Below, in pieces: positions 4,870-6,311 of a DNA stretch of 6,311 nt. How positions within the stretch are numbered: the first letter of the stretch is position 1; every line of letters starts with the position of its first letter. The stretch is from Lachnospiraceae bacterium (GTDB taxonomy: Bacteria; Bacillota_A; Clostridia; Lachnospirales; Lachnospiraceae), in NCBI GenBank assembly GCA_017416055.1, contig JAFQDI010000217.1, positions 1-6,311 on the forward strand, written 5' to 3'. Below the pieces are notes generated by a model. The model ran no database searches. It saw only the letters and a program-made list of their open reading frames with translations, and had not been told where the DNA came from. A program made the translations under genes and the position numbers.

Positions 4870-6024
4870 ATGAGAAGGCTCAAAAAAATCCTTCGAAAAT
4901 TTTATCTGTATTTCGGCATTCTGTTCGCAGTATTGGTGTTTGGTCTGGCGATCATCACGATTTTGATTCCCGATCAAGACTATTCCACGACAGAAAAACG
5001 TTCTCTCGCACAGTTTCCGTCCTTTTCTCTGTCCTCCGTCATTGACGGCTCATTTATGGACGGAATCGAGGACTGGTCAGCAGATCAGTTCCCGCTGCGT
5101 GCTCAGCTGATGCAGGCGAAAGCAAACATCAGCCTTTGGCTCGGCGCGATCCGCTCTCAGGATGTTTACCGTTGTGCGGACGGCTCGCTGATGGAGAGCT
5201 TCACCATGCCAGCCGACACCAAATTGAGCGATCAGATCGATGCAATCACAGATTTCGCCAACCGCTATCCGGACACTGACATATACTTCTGTCTGGTGCC
5301 CACGGCGATCTCTGTTCTTGAGGATAAGCTCCCCGATGTCGTCCTCACCGACGACCAAAATGATTATCTGAACCGCATGGCTGAAGCATTCACCAATCTC
5401 GGTACTTTCGTCGATGTTCGAGGCACTTTCGAGGCAAATAAGTCCTCAACTAAGCTTTATTATGCCAACGACCACCACTGGACAACCGATGCCGCCTATC
5501 TCGCATGGCAGGAACTCTATGAAGCGATGGATCTGACCAGTTCCGTCACTTATACGCCCGGCATCGTCTGCAACTCGTTTGTCGGCTCACTGGTTTCCTC
5601 CAGCGGCTTCCCGGTAAAGCAGTATGACGCGATAACGATTTATCAGCCGAATGAAGATCCTGTTTATACCGTGACCTACGACAGCGAACAGCGGATGACC
5701 GCATCCGTCTACGCCCCTGAATATTTAAACAGCGATGATCCGTATCAGATCTTTTTCGGTGGCAATTTTGGTCAGATCACGATCAAAACCGCGGCCGACG
5801 CCAACCGTAAACTCCTGATTTTCAAGGATTCCTACGCGAACTGTCTGATCCCGTTTCTACTTTCGGATTTCGCTGAGATCACCGTGATCGACCCGAGATA
5901 TTACTACGAAGATCTCGATATGGAGGTCCTCAGTTCCCAATATACTGATGTGTTGTTCCTGTACAACGCGAATACCCTGTCTAAAGACAGCAGCCTGGCA
6001 CCCGTTCTGCGCAACGAGCAATAA
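4870..6024 (+). CDS. DHHW-family (AlgJ/AlgX-like) extracytoplasmic acyltransferase/esterase-like protein
   Basis: This 384-residue protein has a basic N-terminus and one signal-anchor helix (about 12-34), so its main domain faces outside. The domain begins with the STTEKRSLAQFPSFS and FxDGIEDWSADQFPLR segments typical of DHHW and AlgX-like proteins. The signature NDHHWT lies at 200-205, and a nucleophile block IFKDSYAN at 317-324. By comparison with AlgJ/AlgX, where Asp and His of a DxHW motif act with a later Ser, the likely triad is Asp201, His203 and Ser321. It sits 19 bases after the MBOAT gene, with AAAGGA at 4855-4860. This mirrors the AlgI/AlgJ pairing in which the membrane enzyme hands the acyl group to the SGNH-like partner. 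All three predicted catalytic residues are present, so it is the best candidate for the transferase of the operon. The polymer acceptor is unknown. Confidence 0.92.
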   Translation: MRRLKKILRKFYLYFGILFAVLVFGLAIITILIPDQDYSTTEKRSLAQFPSFSLSSVIDGSFMDGIEDWSADQFPLRAQLMQAKANISLWLGAIRSQDVYRCADGSLMESFTMPADTKLSDQIDAITDFANRYPDTDIYFCLVPTAISVLEDKLPDVVLTDDQNDYLNRMAEAFTNLGTFVDVRGTFEANKSSTKLYYANDHHWTTDAAYLAWQELYEAMDLTSSVTYTPGIVCNSFVGSLVSSSGFPVKQYDAITIYQPNEDPVYTVTYDSEQRMTASVYAPEYLNSDDPYQIFFGGNFGQITIKTAADANRKLLIFKDSYANCLIPFLLSDFAEITVIDPRYYYEDLDMEVLSSQYTDVLFLYNANTLSKDSSLAPVLRNEQ

Positions 6025-6040
6025 TAAAGGAAGGACGTTT

Positions 6041-6311
6041 ATGATCAAAAAACCAGCTTACTGTTTATTGATTTTATGCTTCATCGCCGGATTATCCCTT
6101 CAGGGATGCGGCGATCATACGGCAGACACCTCTTCTTCCACCGAAGGAAAGGCCGACGTTTCCACCGAAGCGGAAAGCACTCTTGGTTCCTCCCCGGAAG
6201 AAACCTCGACGGAAGAACCTACTACCGAAGAACCTACTACCGTGGAGCCCACTACGGAAGTGCCTACCACCACGGAACCAACTACTGCAGAACCCTCTAC
6301 GGAAGTGCCTA
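6041..6311 (+). CDS. Lipoprotein with Thr/Glu/Pro repeat region (3' end outside window)
   Basis: Ninety codons are visible. The protein begins with MIKKPAYCLLILCFIAGLSL and the lipobox LQGC, giving an anchored Cys23. Gln at the -2 position is less common than Ala or Ser. Residues about 30-60 are Ser/Thr/Glu-rich, and from about 57 the chain consists of EPTT-like units (EEPTTEEPTT, VEPTTEVPTT, TEPTTAEPSTEVP). This makes an extended, disordered linker likely to carry a C-terminal domain away from the membrane, perhaps O-glycosylated. It starts 16 bases after the DHHW gene behind AAGGAAGGA (6027-6035), so it belongs to the same operon. The functional domain lies beyond the window. A second SGNH/DHHW-type protein or a binding domain are both possible, and I do not assign a function. 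Confidence 0.88.
   Translation, partial: MIKKPAYCLLILCFIAGLSLQGCGDHTADTSSSTEGKADVSTEAESTLGSSPEETSTEEPTTEEPTTVEPTTEVPTTTEPTTAEPSTEVP
6212..6311 (+). repeat. In-frame tandem repeats encoding EPTT units
   Basis: GAAGAACCTACTACC at 6212-6226 is repeated exactly at 6227-6241. CTACGGAAGTGCCTA occurs at 6252-6266 and again at 6297-6311, 45 bases apart. Unit lengths are multiples of three, so gain or loss of copies would change linker length without shifting the frame. The tract continues past the window edge. Confidence 0.85.

Overview
The window reads as a low-to-mid-GC Gram-positive genome, most likely a gut- or rumen-type member of the Clostridia (Lachnospiraceae or a relative). This is inferred from strong AGGAGG ribosome binding sites, a sigma-A style promoter, lipobox lipoproteins with Ser/Glu-rich or Thr/Glu/Pro-rich linkers, and the set MBOAT + DHHW + DUF4358 + SGNH, which is typical of that group. 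No species can be named from the sequence alone.

Layout. (1) Positions 1-138 hold the C-terminal end of an IS110-type transposase, followed by noncoding DNA that probably contains the right end of the element. (2) Positions 302-407 hold consecutive hairpins. The one at 384-407 is a clear intrinsic terminator for the leftward operon, and the 302-335 stem may act in both directions. (3) Positions 422-1776, minus strand, are a two-gene operon: an ECF sigma factor and a single-pass membrane protein that is probably its anti-sigma factor, overlapping by ATGA. A TGCAACC-N16-TGTCTA sequence just upstream looks like an ECF-type autoregulated promoter. (4) Positions 1777-1979 are the divergent control region, with a good sigma-A promoter (TTGACT-N17-TATAAT) driving rightward. 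(5) Positions 1980-6311, plus strand, are a tightly packed operon: an SGNH-hydrolase-like lipoprotein, a DUF4358-type membrane-anchored protein, an AlgI/DltB-like MBOAT acyltransferase, a DHHW (AlgJ/AlgX-like) protein, and the start of a second lipoprotein with a Thr/Glu/Pro repeat, cut by the window edge.

How the genes may work together. By analogy with alginate O-acetylation (AlgI with AlgJ/AlgX) and peptidoglycan O-acetylation (PatA/PatB), the MBOAT protein would move an acyl group, probably acetyl, across the membrane. The DHHW protein would then place it on an extracytoplasmic glycan. The SGNH-like lipoprotein and DUF4358 protein would be accessory or editing partners at the outer membrane face. 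The acceptor polymer is not identifiable. The adjacent ECF system is a plausible envelope-stress regulator, but no ECF-type promoter was seen in front of the acylation operon, so a direct regulatory link is only a hypothesis.

The features most worth a second look are the SGNH-like lipoprotein, which has Ser where the catalytic Asp of the DxxH block is expected, and the two lipoproteins with different low-complexity stalks in one operon. No RNA genes, CRISPR arrays or replication origins were seen.
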